Assembly (NCBI RefSeq): GCF_000712055.1
Contig: NZ_JOOA01000002.1
Location: forward strand, 744,001-808,000
Length of the DNA: 64,000 bases
Reading direction: 5' to 3'
Origin: Ruminococcus sp. HUN007
GTDB taxonomy: Bacteria; Bacillota; Clostridia; Oscillospirales; Ruminococcaceae
Positions within the stretch are counted from its first letter, which is position 1; the number at the start of each line of letters is the position of its first letter. This document shows positions 8,854-16,403 of the stretch, piece after piece. Made by a program: the position numbers and the translations under genes. The notes below the pieces were generated by a model. The model searched no databases. It was not told where the DNA came from and saw nothing but the letters and a program-made list of their open reading frames with translations.

Positions 8854-9531
8854 TCCACCCTGTGGAGTTCCAATGACTGACTCTTCATATTCATCGTCAA
8901 TCATTATTCCACTTACAAGGTATTTTCTGATTATTGAGATCACATCGCCATCTTTTATTGTCTTGCCCACCAGTGTCATTAGCTTATCATGATTTACCGT
9001 ATCAAAGAACTTTTCAAGGTCAATGTCTACAATCCAGTCGTTCCCGTCATTCATTATATCCAATGCGGTCAAGATTGCCTGTTGTGCACATCTGTTTGGC
9101 CTGAATCCGTAACTGTGTTCATGGAATTGTGCTTCATAAATTGGTGTAAGTACCTGTGCTATAGCTTGTTGGATAAATCTGTCGGTTACCGTTGGTACTC
9201 CCAGATTTCTTACTCCGCCGTCAGGTTTGGGTATTCCTATTCTTCGAACCGGCTGAGGTTTATATTTTCTTGTTCTCAGCTGTTCTCTGATTGTTTCGCC
9301 GTTCTTTTCAAGGTGTTCTTTGAGTTCTGTGTATTTCATTCCATCCACACCCTCTGCTCCTTTATTCCGAACGACTTGCAGATATGCTCTGTTAAGATTG
9401 TTTCTTGACAATATCTGCTCCATTAGATTATTTGTTTCCACGCGTTCTTTCCTTTCCGTCTCGCTTGATTTGACCACCCTTTTTCCCGATTGGTTACGGC
9501 AGATGTTTGTCATTTCTGCAATTCGAGACAT
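8854..9531 (-). pseudogene. ltrA: Group II intron reverse transcriptase, N-terminal half
   Basis: This is the first 226 codons of the intron-encoded protein, from 9531 to the RIT junction. It shows RT-0/RT-1 sequence (NKGAEGVDGM), RKYKPQPVRRIGIPKP, RFIQQAIAQVL, YGFRPNRCAQ, the first catalytic Asp in VDIDLEKFFDTVNHD, and GTPQGG at the break. Past the break the frame runs into the RIT end and stops at 8722. A shorter start at 9423 (MEQILSRNN) is possible, but related proteins carry a similar basic N-terminal extension. Confidence 0.9.
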
Positions 9532-9940
9532 ACTTGAACTTATTGATTGTTCGCCCCTTCACTCCATTTCCATTACAGAAACTTCTTCGCTACTATGGGC
9601 TCGGCTGACTTCTCACAGTTCGTTGTTACTACAGCTAATGAGACTGCCTGTGAGACCTCCACGCTTAAGGTGCACGCTCTTTCTCTCCATATATCCGCCA
9701 CATTTACTTTGCTACTACAAATGTGATAGTTATTAGACTTTGTTGTTCTATGCCAACTTATCTCTCGCAGCCCAGCCTCGTATGTGATTTCTGTTCGTCG
9801 GACCAGAGATTTGCCTACAGCTTCCTTCAGATTCCACCTCACGATGGACACCCTTGCTGTTCAGCTATACACTTCCCACTATCTGGGCGTGTTCGGGACT
9901 TTCACCCGTTAGAGCGCGCCCATGGCGCGCAAACACAGTA

Positions 9941-9975
9941 AAAGTGCGTACCTTTTCAGATACGCACTTTTTTAT
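9941..9975 (+). terminator. Terminator-like hairpin next to the intron 5' end
   Basis: AAAGTGCGTA (9941-9950) pairs with TACGCACTTT (9961-9970) and a T-run follows on the plus strand. It is also the 5' exon of the group II intron, consistent with class C intron targeting of terminator stems. It may originally have been the distal terminator of the xylanase gene. Confidence 0.8.
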
Positions 9976-9986
9976 GCAATAAACAG

Positions 9987-10014
9987 TTGTTTTTTTTCAG
10001 ATCAATGATATAAT
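9987..10014 (+). promoter_or_regulatory. Probable promoter for the 10130 gene
   Basis: TTGTTT (9987-9992), a 16-bp spacer and TATAAT (10009-10014), leaving a leader of about 110 bases with no clear structure. Confidence 0.5.
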
Positions 10015-10129
10015 GACTTATATAGCTAAGCAGGCACTGAACCGCGCCAAAATGCATCATGGCGTATTTCCAGTTTGATCAGTGTCTCCCTGGCATGAGA
10101 GATATGATACAGAAACACGGAGGGGTATT

Positions 10130-10399
10130 ATGACAACAGTAAAAGAGCACACTATCATAGAAGATATGACCAGATATCTTCAGAGACAGTACACTATTTA
10201 CAGAAATGCAAAGGGTGCGGAATCAGCCGATGTTGAAGTCCTTTATACCAGTATGATAATTTACATCCACGGATTTATACGCGGGATAAGAGTACTGTTT
10301 CCTGATTCAGAAGCTCCGAGCAGGATAGAATCCATGCTTATCAAAGAGAATTCCCGTCTTCACGAAGAATCGATGAAACTGATAAAGAAACTGCACTGA
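10130..10399 (+). CDS. Small hypothetical protein (89 aa)
   Basis: I do not recognise this protein. It is soluble, with a predicted helical pattern and a charged C-terminus (KLIKKLH). GGAGGGG lies 6 bases before ATG 10130, which is preferred over the in-frame ATG at 10082. A membrane-protein gene follows 40 bases downstream with its own strong ribosome site, so the two are probably co-transcribed up to the terminator at 10871. Confidence 0.65.
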   Translation: MTTVKEHTIIEDMTRYLQRQYTIYRNAKGAESADVEVLYTSMIIYIHGFIRGIRVLFPDSEAPSRIESMLIKENSRLHEESMKLIKKLH

Positions 10400-10439
10400 A
10401 CAGATCTGATTCAATGTATTTTCAGGGAGGGGATCATCT

Positions 10440-10874
10440 GTGGAGATAATAATTATAATCGCTGTAATAGTCGTTCTTTGTCTTATGCTCGGGGTAAAAA
10501 AGATATATCTTGTCTTTGCAGCACTGGCACTTATTGCACTCGCCTATGCCGCAACTGTAATTCTTCTGAGTTTTTTCTTTATAGTTATGATCACCTCAAA
10601 AAAACAAAAAGCATCTTTTTCCCGTATTGACCAGAGTCCGCGAAGCCGTTTCAAAGTCGCCTGGTACACTGTAGACGGAAAAGAATATCCGAATATCTTC
10701 CCGGAAGAAGGCTTTATGCAGAACAAACTCTACCGTTCTGACAAAGAATGCGCAGTTCTGCTTTCCCAAAATCGTAAATATGTTTTCGATAAATTTTCTG
10801 CTGCCACATGTACCATAGGATTTATTCTCGGTATCGGTACAGTCATTGCCATAGTTCTGATCCTTATAAAGTGA
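10440..10874 (+). CDS. Small membrane protein (144 aa), unknown function
   Basis: The protein starts at GTG 10440 behind GGGAGGGG. Two hydrophobic stretches span about residues 2-55 (probably two membrane passes), then a polar region of about 60 residues with WYTVDGKEYPNIFP, and a final hydrophobic segment (about 120-143). The middle resembles a small DUF3592-like extracellular domain in layout, but I cannot assign a family. Confidence 0.6.
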   Translation: MEIIIIIAVIVVLCLMLGVKKIYLVFAALALIALAYAATVILLSFFFIVMITSKKQKASFSRIDQSPRSRFKVAWYTVDGKEYPNIFPEEGFMQNKLYRSDKECAVLLSQNRKYVFDKFSAATCTIGFILGIGTVIAIVLILIK

Positions 10875-10906
10875 ACGCCTGATCCTCATCAGCGTTCACT
10901 TTTTTG
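10870..10906 (+). terminator. Rho-independent terminator after the 10440 gene
   Basis: AGTGAACGC pairs with GCGTTCACT around an inner GAT/ATC stem and is followed by TTTTTT. The stop codon is inside the 5' arm. Confidence 0.88.
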
Positions 10907-10914
10907 TATAAAGA

Positions 10915-10969
10915 AAACAGCATATCCGGTTTACGTAAAACACGCAGACTGGATATGCTGTTCTTTTTT
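10915..10969. terminator. Bidirectional terminator between convergent genes
   Basis: AACAGCATATCC (10916-10927) pairs with GGATATGCTGTT (10951-10962) followed by CTTTTTT. It separates the plus-strand pair from the minus-strand lipoprotein gene. Confidence 0.75.
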
Positions 10970-10998
10970 AGGAAAAGAATCGTTACATACTCACTTTA

Positions 10999-11133
10999 TT
11001 AATCGAAAAAGAAATCAGAAATGAGCCAGTTACCGTCTTCAAGAACAAAATAAGCTGTTCCTGTTCCATAAAGAGCATCTGATTCATTAGTTGTGGCAGT
11101 AAAGCTTGTTTCCGTTTTATCCGGATTTAATAC
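10999..11133 (-). pseudogene. Out-of-frame end of the second lipoprotein repeat
   Basis: In a different frame from the lipoprotein gene, this stretch encodes TSFTATTNESDALYGTGTAYF and a terminal GNWLISDFFFD. It matches the end of the first repeat of the upstream protein (RSFTVTPNENSTLYGTGKFKF, then NEWKILSYEV). It is the tail of a second copy, cut off by a deletion and frameshift near 11134. Confidence 0.7.
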
Positions 11134-11977
11134 TGTCTGACTCATCATACGAAATAACACCTGAGAATAATCCCTGCAAATCTGAAAATGTATCCATCTT
11201 CTGAACAGCATCTCTGCTTTGCTCTTCCGTCTCCCCGTTATCGCCGGTCAGCACTTCATATGATAAGATTTTCCATTCATTGTCTTCGGCTGCGAATTTA
11301 AATTTACCCGTACCGTAAAGAGTACTGTTTTCATTTGGGGTAACTGTAAACGATCTGTCAGTAACATCAGAAAGAACTACGCCCTGACTGAGATCAAAAG
11401 AAAGAGAGCCTCTCCCCGCTTCTCTTGCATACAGTTTCCCGTCTTTTTCGACATACATTTCACTGACGAGATCAGTATTCTCTGATGCAAGACTTCCTGA
11501 GAGCGTGTTTTTGATAAGCTTCTGAAGTTCATCGATAGAAGATATCTTTTCGCCGTCTAAAACTCTGTAATAATTAAAACCGCTTACTGTAACAGAATCT
11601 GATCCATCTGTTTTTATGAATCCGGCAAGCAGTGCGTCAATCGTGAAAAAGTCACTCAGCTTTTCTTCAGCGACCTTTTCTGAAGCTTTCGGAAGAGTTT
11701 TTGGAGTTTCATCTGATTTTTTTGCCGCTTCTTCCTTCTTCGCCGAAGTAACAGCTGCGGTTTGTGATACGGCTGTGACTTCCGACGTTACAGGAGTAGT
11801 TTCTGATACCGCTGAAGTTACAGTTGTTTCTGCCGGCACTTCTGTTACTGTTGTTTCTGTCTCTGCTGTAGTAACTTTTACATCATCCGTCTGCGGATCG
11901 TTTGTCTGACTGCATGAAGTCATTGACGCTAAAAGTGAAGCTGCCGCGATCAGACTAAGTGTTTTTTTCATTTTCAT
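11117..11977 (-). CDS. Lipoprotein with Thr-rich linker and a truncated second repeat
   Basis: The protein has 286 residues. A lipoprotein signal ends at the lipobox MTSC (Cys about 22), followed by a Thr/Val/Glu-rich low-complexity segment (about 25-85) and a folded domain (about 105-245). A second copy of the domain begins after it (FSDLQGLFSGVISYDESDS) but stops after about 20 residues. The missing middle of about 80 residues and the frame change show an internal deletion; the tail persists downstream in another frame. ATG 11977 has GGGGGC about 10 bases upstream. The function is unknown; it is probably anchored outside the membrane. Confidence 0.8.
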   Translation of the reverse strand: MKMKKTLSLIAAASLLASMTSCSQTNDPQTDDVKVTTAETETTVTEVPAETTVTSAVSETTPVTSEVTAVSQTAAVTSAKKEEAAKKSDETPKTLPKASEKVAEEKLSDFFTIDALLAGFIKTDGSDSVTVSGFNYYRVLDGEKISSIDELQKLIKNTLSGSLASENTDLVSEMYVEKDGKLYAREAGRGSLSFDLSQGVVLSDVTDRSFTVTPNENSTLYGTGKFKFAAEDNEWKILSYEVLTGDNGETEEQSRDAVQKMDTFSDLQGLFSGVISYDESDSIKSG

Positions 11978-12035
11978 TATTTTTTTGCCCCCATCACAAT
12001 TGTTTTCGGAATACTGTAGTATTCTGATAAAACAT

Positions 12036-12064
12036 ATTATACTACAAGGGGACAGTCATTTCAA
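12036..12064 (-). promoter_or_regulatory. Promoter of the lipoprotein gene
   Basis: On the minus strand TTGAAA (12059-12064), a 17-bp spacer and TATAAT (12036-12041). A 7-bp inverted repeat GAATACT/AGTATTC (12009-12024) lies just downstream in the leader and may be an operator. Confidence 0.75.
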
Positions 12065-12099
12065 GGATTTCCGGTGATTTAGGTCCTTTAAGGACACTA

Positions 12100-12140
12100 A
12101 AAAAGACAGCTCCGTACAAAACAGAACTGTCTCTTTTTTA
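12100..12140 (-). terminator. Terminator of the acn-icd operon
   Basis: On the minus strand a GACAG/CTGTC-based stem is flanked by A- and T-runs, 27 bases after the icd stop. Confidence 0.7.
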
Positions 12141-12166
12141 GTATAAAAGAATAATTGTGAAGCTTA

Positions 12167-13378
12167 TCAAGCCATAGCGTCAAGTCTCTTGCCGATTTCC
12201 TTGAGGAATTCTTCTGAGTCAACCTTCTTCTTGTTTTCGAGCTTTGAGATGAGGTAGAGGTCGCCTGTCATTACGCCTTCTTCGATTGTCTGGATAGTAG
12301 CCTTTTCAAGCTTGTCAGCGAATGCGCAGAGTTCAGGAGTATTGTCGAGTTCTCCTCTCTTTCTGAGAGCGCCGCTCCATGCAAAGATAGTAGCAACTGA
12401 GTTTGTTGATGTTGTTTCGCCCTTAAGGTACTTGTAGTAGTGTCTCTGAACTGTACCGTGAGCTGCTTCGTATTCATAGATACCGTCAGGTGAAACGAGT
12501 ACTGAAGTCATCATTGCAAGGCTGCCGTAAGCTGTTGAAACCATGTCTGACATAACGTCGCCGTCATAGTTCTTGCAAGCCCAGATGTAGCCGCCGTTTG
12601 AACGGATAACACGTGCAACAGCGTCATCGATGAGTGTGTAGAAATATTCGATGCCTGCAGCTTCAAACTTTTCCTTGTATTCTGCATCGAAAACTTCCTG
12701 GAAAATATCCTTGAAACGGTGGTCGTACTTCTTTGAAATAGTATCCTTTGAAGCGAACCATACGTCCTGCTTAAGGTCAAGACCGTAGTTGAAGCATGCT
12801 CTTGCAAAGCCTCTGATACTGTTGTCCTTGTTGTGGAGACCCTGGATGATACCGTCTGTATCCTTGAATGTGAAGATCTCCTGTCTTGTTTCGTTGCCTT
12901 CAGCATCTGTAACAACGAGTTCAGCCTTTGAGCCCTTCTTTACCTGCATTTCTGTGTTCTTGTAAACATCACCGTAAGCATGACGGGCAATTGTGATAGG
13001 AGCTGTCCATGTAGGAATATATGGTGTAACACCCTTGACAAGGATAGGTGTTCTGAAAACTGTACCGTCAAGGATGGCACGGATAGTACCGTTAGGTGAC
13101 TTCCACATTTCCTTGAGATCATATTCTGTCATTCTTGCAGCGTTTGGTGTTATTGTAGCACACTTAACTGCAACACCGTACTTCTTTGTAGCTTCAGCAC
13201 TTTCAACAGTGACCTTGTCATCTGTTTCGTTTCTGTGCTTAAGTCCGAGGTCATAGTACTCTGACTTGAGATCAACATAAGGAAGGATGAGGATATCCTT
13301 GATCCACTGCCAGAGGATCCTTGTCATTTCGTCGCCGTCCATTTCAACGAGCGGTGTTTTCATCTGAATCTTTGCCAT
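12167..13378 (-). CDS. icd: NADP-dependent isocitrate dehydrogenase (eukaryote-like type)
   Basis: This 403-residue cytosolic enzyme oxidatively decarboxylates isocitrate to 2-oxoglutarate. It belongs to the homodimeric NADP-IDH subfamily that includes the eukaryotic enzymes: MDGDEMTR near the N-terminus, [42 protein letters not shown] and the C-terminal [10 protein letters not shown] and [14 protein letters not shown] segments are all present, and the length is typical. GGAGG lies 8 bases before the ATG. It sits 113 bp downstream of acn on the same strand, so the pair runs the citrate to 2-oxoglutarate branch used for glutamate synthesis. Confidence 0.95.
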   Translation of the reverse strand: MAKIQMKTPLVEMDGDEMTRILWQWIKDILILPYVDLKSEYYDLGLKHRNETDDKVTVESAEATKKYGVAVKCATITPNAARMTEYDLKEMWKSPNGTIRAILDGTVFRTPILVKGVTPYIPTWTAPITIARHAYGDVYKNTEMQVKKGSKAELVVTDAEGNETRQEIFTFKDTDGIIQGLHNKDNSIRGFARACFNYGLDLKQDVWFASKDTISKKYDHRFKDIFQEVFDAEYKEKFEAAGIEYFYTLIDDAVARVIRSNGGYIWACKNYDGDVMSDMVSTAYGSLAMMTSVLVSPDGIYEYEAAHGTVQRHYYKYLKGETTSTNSVATIFAWSGALRKRGELDNTPELCAFADKLEKATIQTIEEGVMTGDLYLISKLENKKKVDSEEFLKEIGKRLDAMA

Positions 13379-13491
13379 TGAAGTATCCTCCTGTTTTGAA
13401 ATTAATAGTTATAATACCTGTCCGCCGGCTTCCTTATTGTAAAGCCGGTGAACAGATAAAATACAATAGTAAAATCCCCGTATGCCTTTGA

Positions 13492-15432
13492 TTACTTTTT
13501 AAGGTTCTCTCTTGTGTAGTCAAGAAGACCGCCGGCAAGGATGATGTCCTTTGTACGTCCTGTGAGTTCGCAGAGAACAGGAATGTTTGCACCTGTTGTC
13601 TTGTTTACTACTGTGAGTTCAGTCTTGTTTGCTTCGATATCTGCACGAACGTTCATGATCTCGATATCGTCGCCTTCATTAATCTTGTCGTAGTCTGCTT
13701 CGTTTACGAATGTGAGCGGAAGAATACCGGCATTTATGAGGTTAGCTCTGTGGATTCTTGCGAAGCTCTTAACGAGAACAGCCTTGATTCCGAGGTAGAG
13801 AGGTGCAAGAGCTGCATGTTCTCTTGATGATCCCTGACCGTAGTTTGCGCCGCCTACGATAATCGACTGACCGAGGCTCTTTGCTCTTTCAGGGAACTTT
13901 TCATCACATACTGTGAAGCAGTGCTGTGAAATAGCAGGAATATTTGAACGGAGAGGAAGGATCTTTGCACCTGCAGGCATGATGTGGTCAGTTGTGATGT
14001 TGTCCTCAACCTTGAGTGATACCTTGCACTTAATGTCCTTAACGAGCGGAGCAGTTTCCGGATAAGGCTTGATGTTTGGTCCGCGGAGGATCTCAACGCT
14101 GTCCATATCCTTTTCATCAACAGGAGGTACGATCATGTTATCGTTGATAACGAACTTTTCAGGAAGTTTGAAGTCAGGCATTTCGCCGATGTCTCTTGGA
14201 TCTGTGAGAACACCTGTAATTGCTGAGATGGCAGCCATTTCAGGTGATACGAGGTAGATCTGTCCGTCCTTTGTTCCTGAACGTCCGAGGAAGTTTCTGT
14301 TGAATGTTCTGAGTGAGATACCCTTTGAGTTAGGTGACTGACCCATACCGATACACGGACCGCATGCACTTTCGAGGATTCTTGCACCGGCATCGATCAT
14401 GATGGAGAGAAGGCCGTTCTGAGCGAGCATGTTGAGAACCTGCTTAGAACCAGGAGCGATAGAAAGTGAAACGTCAGGATGAACAGTCTTACCCTTGAGT
14501 ATGTGAGCAACCTTCATCATGTCGAGGAGTGATGAGTTTGTGCATGAACCGATACAAACCTGATCGATCTTGATGTTTCCGATCTCCTTAACACTCTTAA
14601 CGTTGTCAGGCATGTGAGGACATGCAGCAAGAGGAACAAGTTCCGAAAGGTTGATCTTTATTTCTTCGTCGTAAACAGCATCTTCATCAGCAGCAAGAGG
14701 AGTCCATACTTCTTCACGGCCCTGTGCTCTGAGGAACTGCTTTGTAACTTCGTCTGAAGGGAAAATTGATGTTGTGGCACCGAGTTCAGCACCCATGTTT
14801 GTGATAGTAGCTCTTTCAGGAACTGAAAGAGTCTTTACACCTTCACCGCAGTATTCGATAACCTTGCCTACGCCGCCCTTAACAGACATGATACGGAGAA
14901 CTTCGAGAATAACGTCCTTTGCAGCAACCCACGGGCTGAGTTTGCCGGTAAGTTCAACCTTAACTACCTTAGGGCATGTGATGTAGTATGCGCCGCCGCC
15001 CATAGCAACAGCAACGTCGAGTCCGCCTGCACCGATAGCGATCATACCGATACCGCCGCCTGTTGGTGTGTGGCTGTCTGAACCGATAAGTGTCTTGCCA
15101 GGGATACCGAATCTTTCGAGGTGTACCTGATGGCAGATACCGTTACCAGGTCTTGAGAAATAAATGCCGTGCTTCTTTGCTACGCTTCCGATAAATCTGT
15201 GGTCATCAGCATTTTCAAAGCCGTTCTGGAGAGTATTGTGGTCGATGTATGCAACAGAACGTTCTGTCTTTACTCGCGGAACACCCATAGCTTCAAATTC
15301 GAGGTAAGCCATTGTTCCTGTAGCGTCCTGTGTAAGTGTCTGGTCAATACGGATACCGATCTCGCTGCCCTTGATCATTTCACCGTCTACGATATGGTTT
15401 TTGAGGATCTTTTCAGTTAATGTAAGTCCCAT
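13492..15432 (-). CDS. acn: Aconitate hydratase, short (about 645 aa) form
   Basis: The aconitase converts citrate to isocitrate with a 4Fe-4S cluster. Cluster cysteines are visible in CIGSCTNSS and SACGPCIGMG. Active-site sequences SDSHTPTGG and, in the C-terminal swivel domain, GGANYGQGSSREHAAL are intact. At 646 residues it is the short form found in many anaerobes rather than the 900-residue AcnA. The gene has a consensus promoter at 15548-15577 and precedes icd in one operon. Confidence 0.95.
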   Translation of the reverse strand: MGLTLTEKILKNHIVDGEMIKGSEIGIRIDQTLTQDATGTMAYLEFEAMGVPRVKTERSVAYIDHNTLQNGFENADDHRFIGSVAKKHGIYFSRPGNGICHQVHLERFGIPGKTLIGSDSHTPTGGGIGMIAIGAGGLDVAVAMGGGAYYITCPKVVKVELTGKLSPWVAAKDVILEVLRIMSVKGGVGKVIEYCGEGVKTLSVPERATITNMGAELGATTSIFPSDEVTKQFLRAQGREEVWTPLAADEDAVYDEEIKINLSELVPLAACPHMPDNVKSVKEIGNIKIDQVCIGSCTNSSLLDMMKVAHILKGKTVHPDVSLSIAPGSKQVLNMLAQNGLLSIMIDAGARILESACGPCIGMGQSPNSKGISLRTFNRNFLGRSGTKDGQIYLVSPEMAAISAITGVLTDPRDIGEMPDFKLPEKFVINDNMIVPPVDEKDMDSVEILRGPNIKPYPETAPLVKDIKCKVSLKVEDNITTDHIMPAGAKILPLRSNIPAISQHCFTVCDEKFPERAKSLGQSIIVGGANYGQGSSREHAALAPLYLGIKAVLVKSFARIHRANLINAGILPLTFVNEADYDKINEGDDIEIMNVRADIEANKTELTVVNKTTGANIPVLCELTGRTKDIILAGGLLDYTRENLKK

Positions 15433-15547
15433 TAATTTACTCCGTTTCTCCGCAGCCTGAAAATAGTCTTAGTGTTCGGAAACATCTTCTGCGGTGCGAT
15501 GTACCCGATGCAGTGAACATTTTTACGTCCACTCACACACACTATTT

Positions 15548-15577
15548 ATTTTACCACTTATACGCGGTACTTGTCAA
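15548..15577 (-). promoter_or_regulatory. Promoter of the acn-icd operon
   Basis: On the minus strand TTGACA (15572-15577), an 18-bp spacer and TAAAAT (15548-15553) with an upstream TGG. It overlaps the last codons of the upstream kinase gene and leaves a leader of about 110 bases. Confidence 0.75.
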
Positions 15578-16145
15578 TTAGATTTTCAATACATTTTACG
15601 ACTTCTCCGACATTCTGTGAGGCATCTATACGATGGAGATTTCCATATTTCTCCGAGCGTCCCCTGTAGAAATCTGCCTCATCGGCAAGGAAGCGTCTGC
15701 ACACTTCGCTGTAATCAGGCGTTTTCTGGCGTGATTCACGGTCTATGCACCTTTTAAGCCGCTCACCGTTATCCATTTCCAGATAAAACACCACTATGTC
15801 ACTTCTGTCGTATTTTTCGTAGAGTTTGTCGATAACATCCGGCGTACAGATGATTATGTGATCAGTCTTTCCTGATATATCAATAGTACAGGTAAAATAG
15901 TTCCAGTCGCCGTGTACCGTATGGTAAGTACGCCTTTCAATGACTTTTCCCGCACTTTCGAGCTCATGAAGCTTTTCCTCATCGACGAAATGATATTCGA
16001 CCCCGTCGGTCTCCCCTGTTCTTATCGGTCTGGTGGTATAAGTGACCACCCTTTCAAGATCAGGTATGTTTTTATTCATAAGTGTATTGAAGGCAGTATC
16101 CTTTCCGGAACCGCTCTTTCCAATAAGGCAGTAGATCTTTCCCAT
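15558..16145 (-). CDS. Guanylate-kinase-like P-loop kinase
   Basis: A 195-residue protein with the P-loop GKSGSGKDT and the guanylate-kinase signature YTTRPIRTGETDGVEYHFVD. A region HGDWNYFT and ICTPDVIDKL follow. It resembles guanylate kinase and phosphonate-type GMK relatives, but its second half is not typical of housekeeping Gmk, so the nucleotide substrate is uncertain. The start is ATG 16145 because GGAGGG lies 9 bases upstream and the promoter (16195-16223) covers the upstream alternative start. Confidence 0.8.
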   Translation of the reverse strand: MGKIYCLIGKSGSGKDTAFNTLMNKNIPDLERVVTYTTRPIRTGETDGVEYHFVDEEKLHELESAGKVIERRTYHTVHGDWNYFTCTIDISGKTDHIIICTPDVIDKLYEKYDRSDIVVFYLEMDNGERLKRCIDRESRQKTPDYSEVCRRFLADEADFYRGRSEKYGNLHRIDASQNVGEVVKCIENLIDKYRV

Positions 16146-16194
16146 TAAATTTCCCTCCGTTGCTGTTTTCCCACATGGGCATTTAAACATTATG

Positions 16195-16223
16195 ATTATA
16201 TCATTTTGGAAACGGTTTTTCAA
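16195..16223 (-). promoter_or_regulatory. Promoter of the guanylate-kinase-like gene
   Basis: On the minus strand TTGAAA (16218-16223), a 17-bp spacer, TGA and TATAAT (16195-16200). Confidence 0.8.
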
Positions 16224-16231
16224 TGCAAAAT

Positions 16232-16278
16232 AAAGAAAACGTTCAGAGAAAAAATCTCAGAACGTTTTCTTTTTTTAT
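16232..16278. terminator. Terminator of addBA
   Basis: AAGAAAACGTTC pairs with GAACGTTTTCTT around an inner GAGA/TCTC stem, with A and T runs on both sides. It lies about 125 bases past the addA stop and could work in both directions. Confidence 0.75.
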
Positions 16279-16403
16279 TGAAAAGGTGAACATATTACGA
16301 TAAGAAATTCTGAATTCTCAATGGCGTTTACTATATCCTCACTGAGGTCACTGCTCGACTAATGCTTTGTATTTGTAAGCCATAATATTCCCTGTATTGT
16401 TTA

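Larger units (their letters stand above)
3396..9935 (-). mobile_element. Group II intron (bacterial class C type), interrupted by a RIT element
   Basis: The minus strand carries a group II intron: a 5' structured region (about 9540-9935, with GGGTGAAAGTCCC-like domain I sequence), a reverse transcriptase/maturase ORF, a 34-nt domain V (3434-3467) and a 3' end CTACTCGAT at 3396. Removing the 4688-bp insert and one 6-bp duplication leaves about 1.85 kb, normal for a class C intron with an ORF of about 450 codons. The encoded protein has RT and maturase regions but no C-terminal endonuclease, as in class C. The 5' exon is a terminator hairpin (9941-9970), which is the known target preference of class C introns. 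The 5' boundary is uncertain by several bases. The RT is split, so the intron is probably immobile, and splicing is doubtful with 4.7 kb inserted. Confidence 0.85.

Noticed and set aside
3470..9531. A retron or diversity-generating RT
   Set aside because: Domain V, the maturase region and the CTACTCGAT 3' end identify a group II intron; no msr/msd or template repeat was seen.
15433..15557. Riboswitch in the acn leader
   Set aside because: Only weak pairing was found and no known riboswitch core motif.
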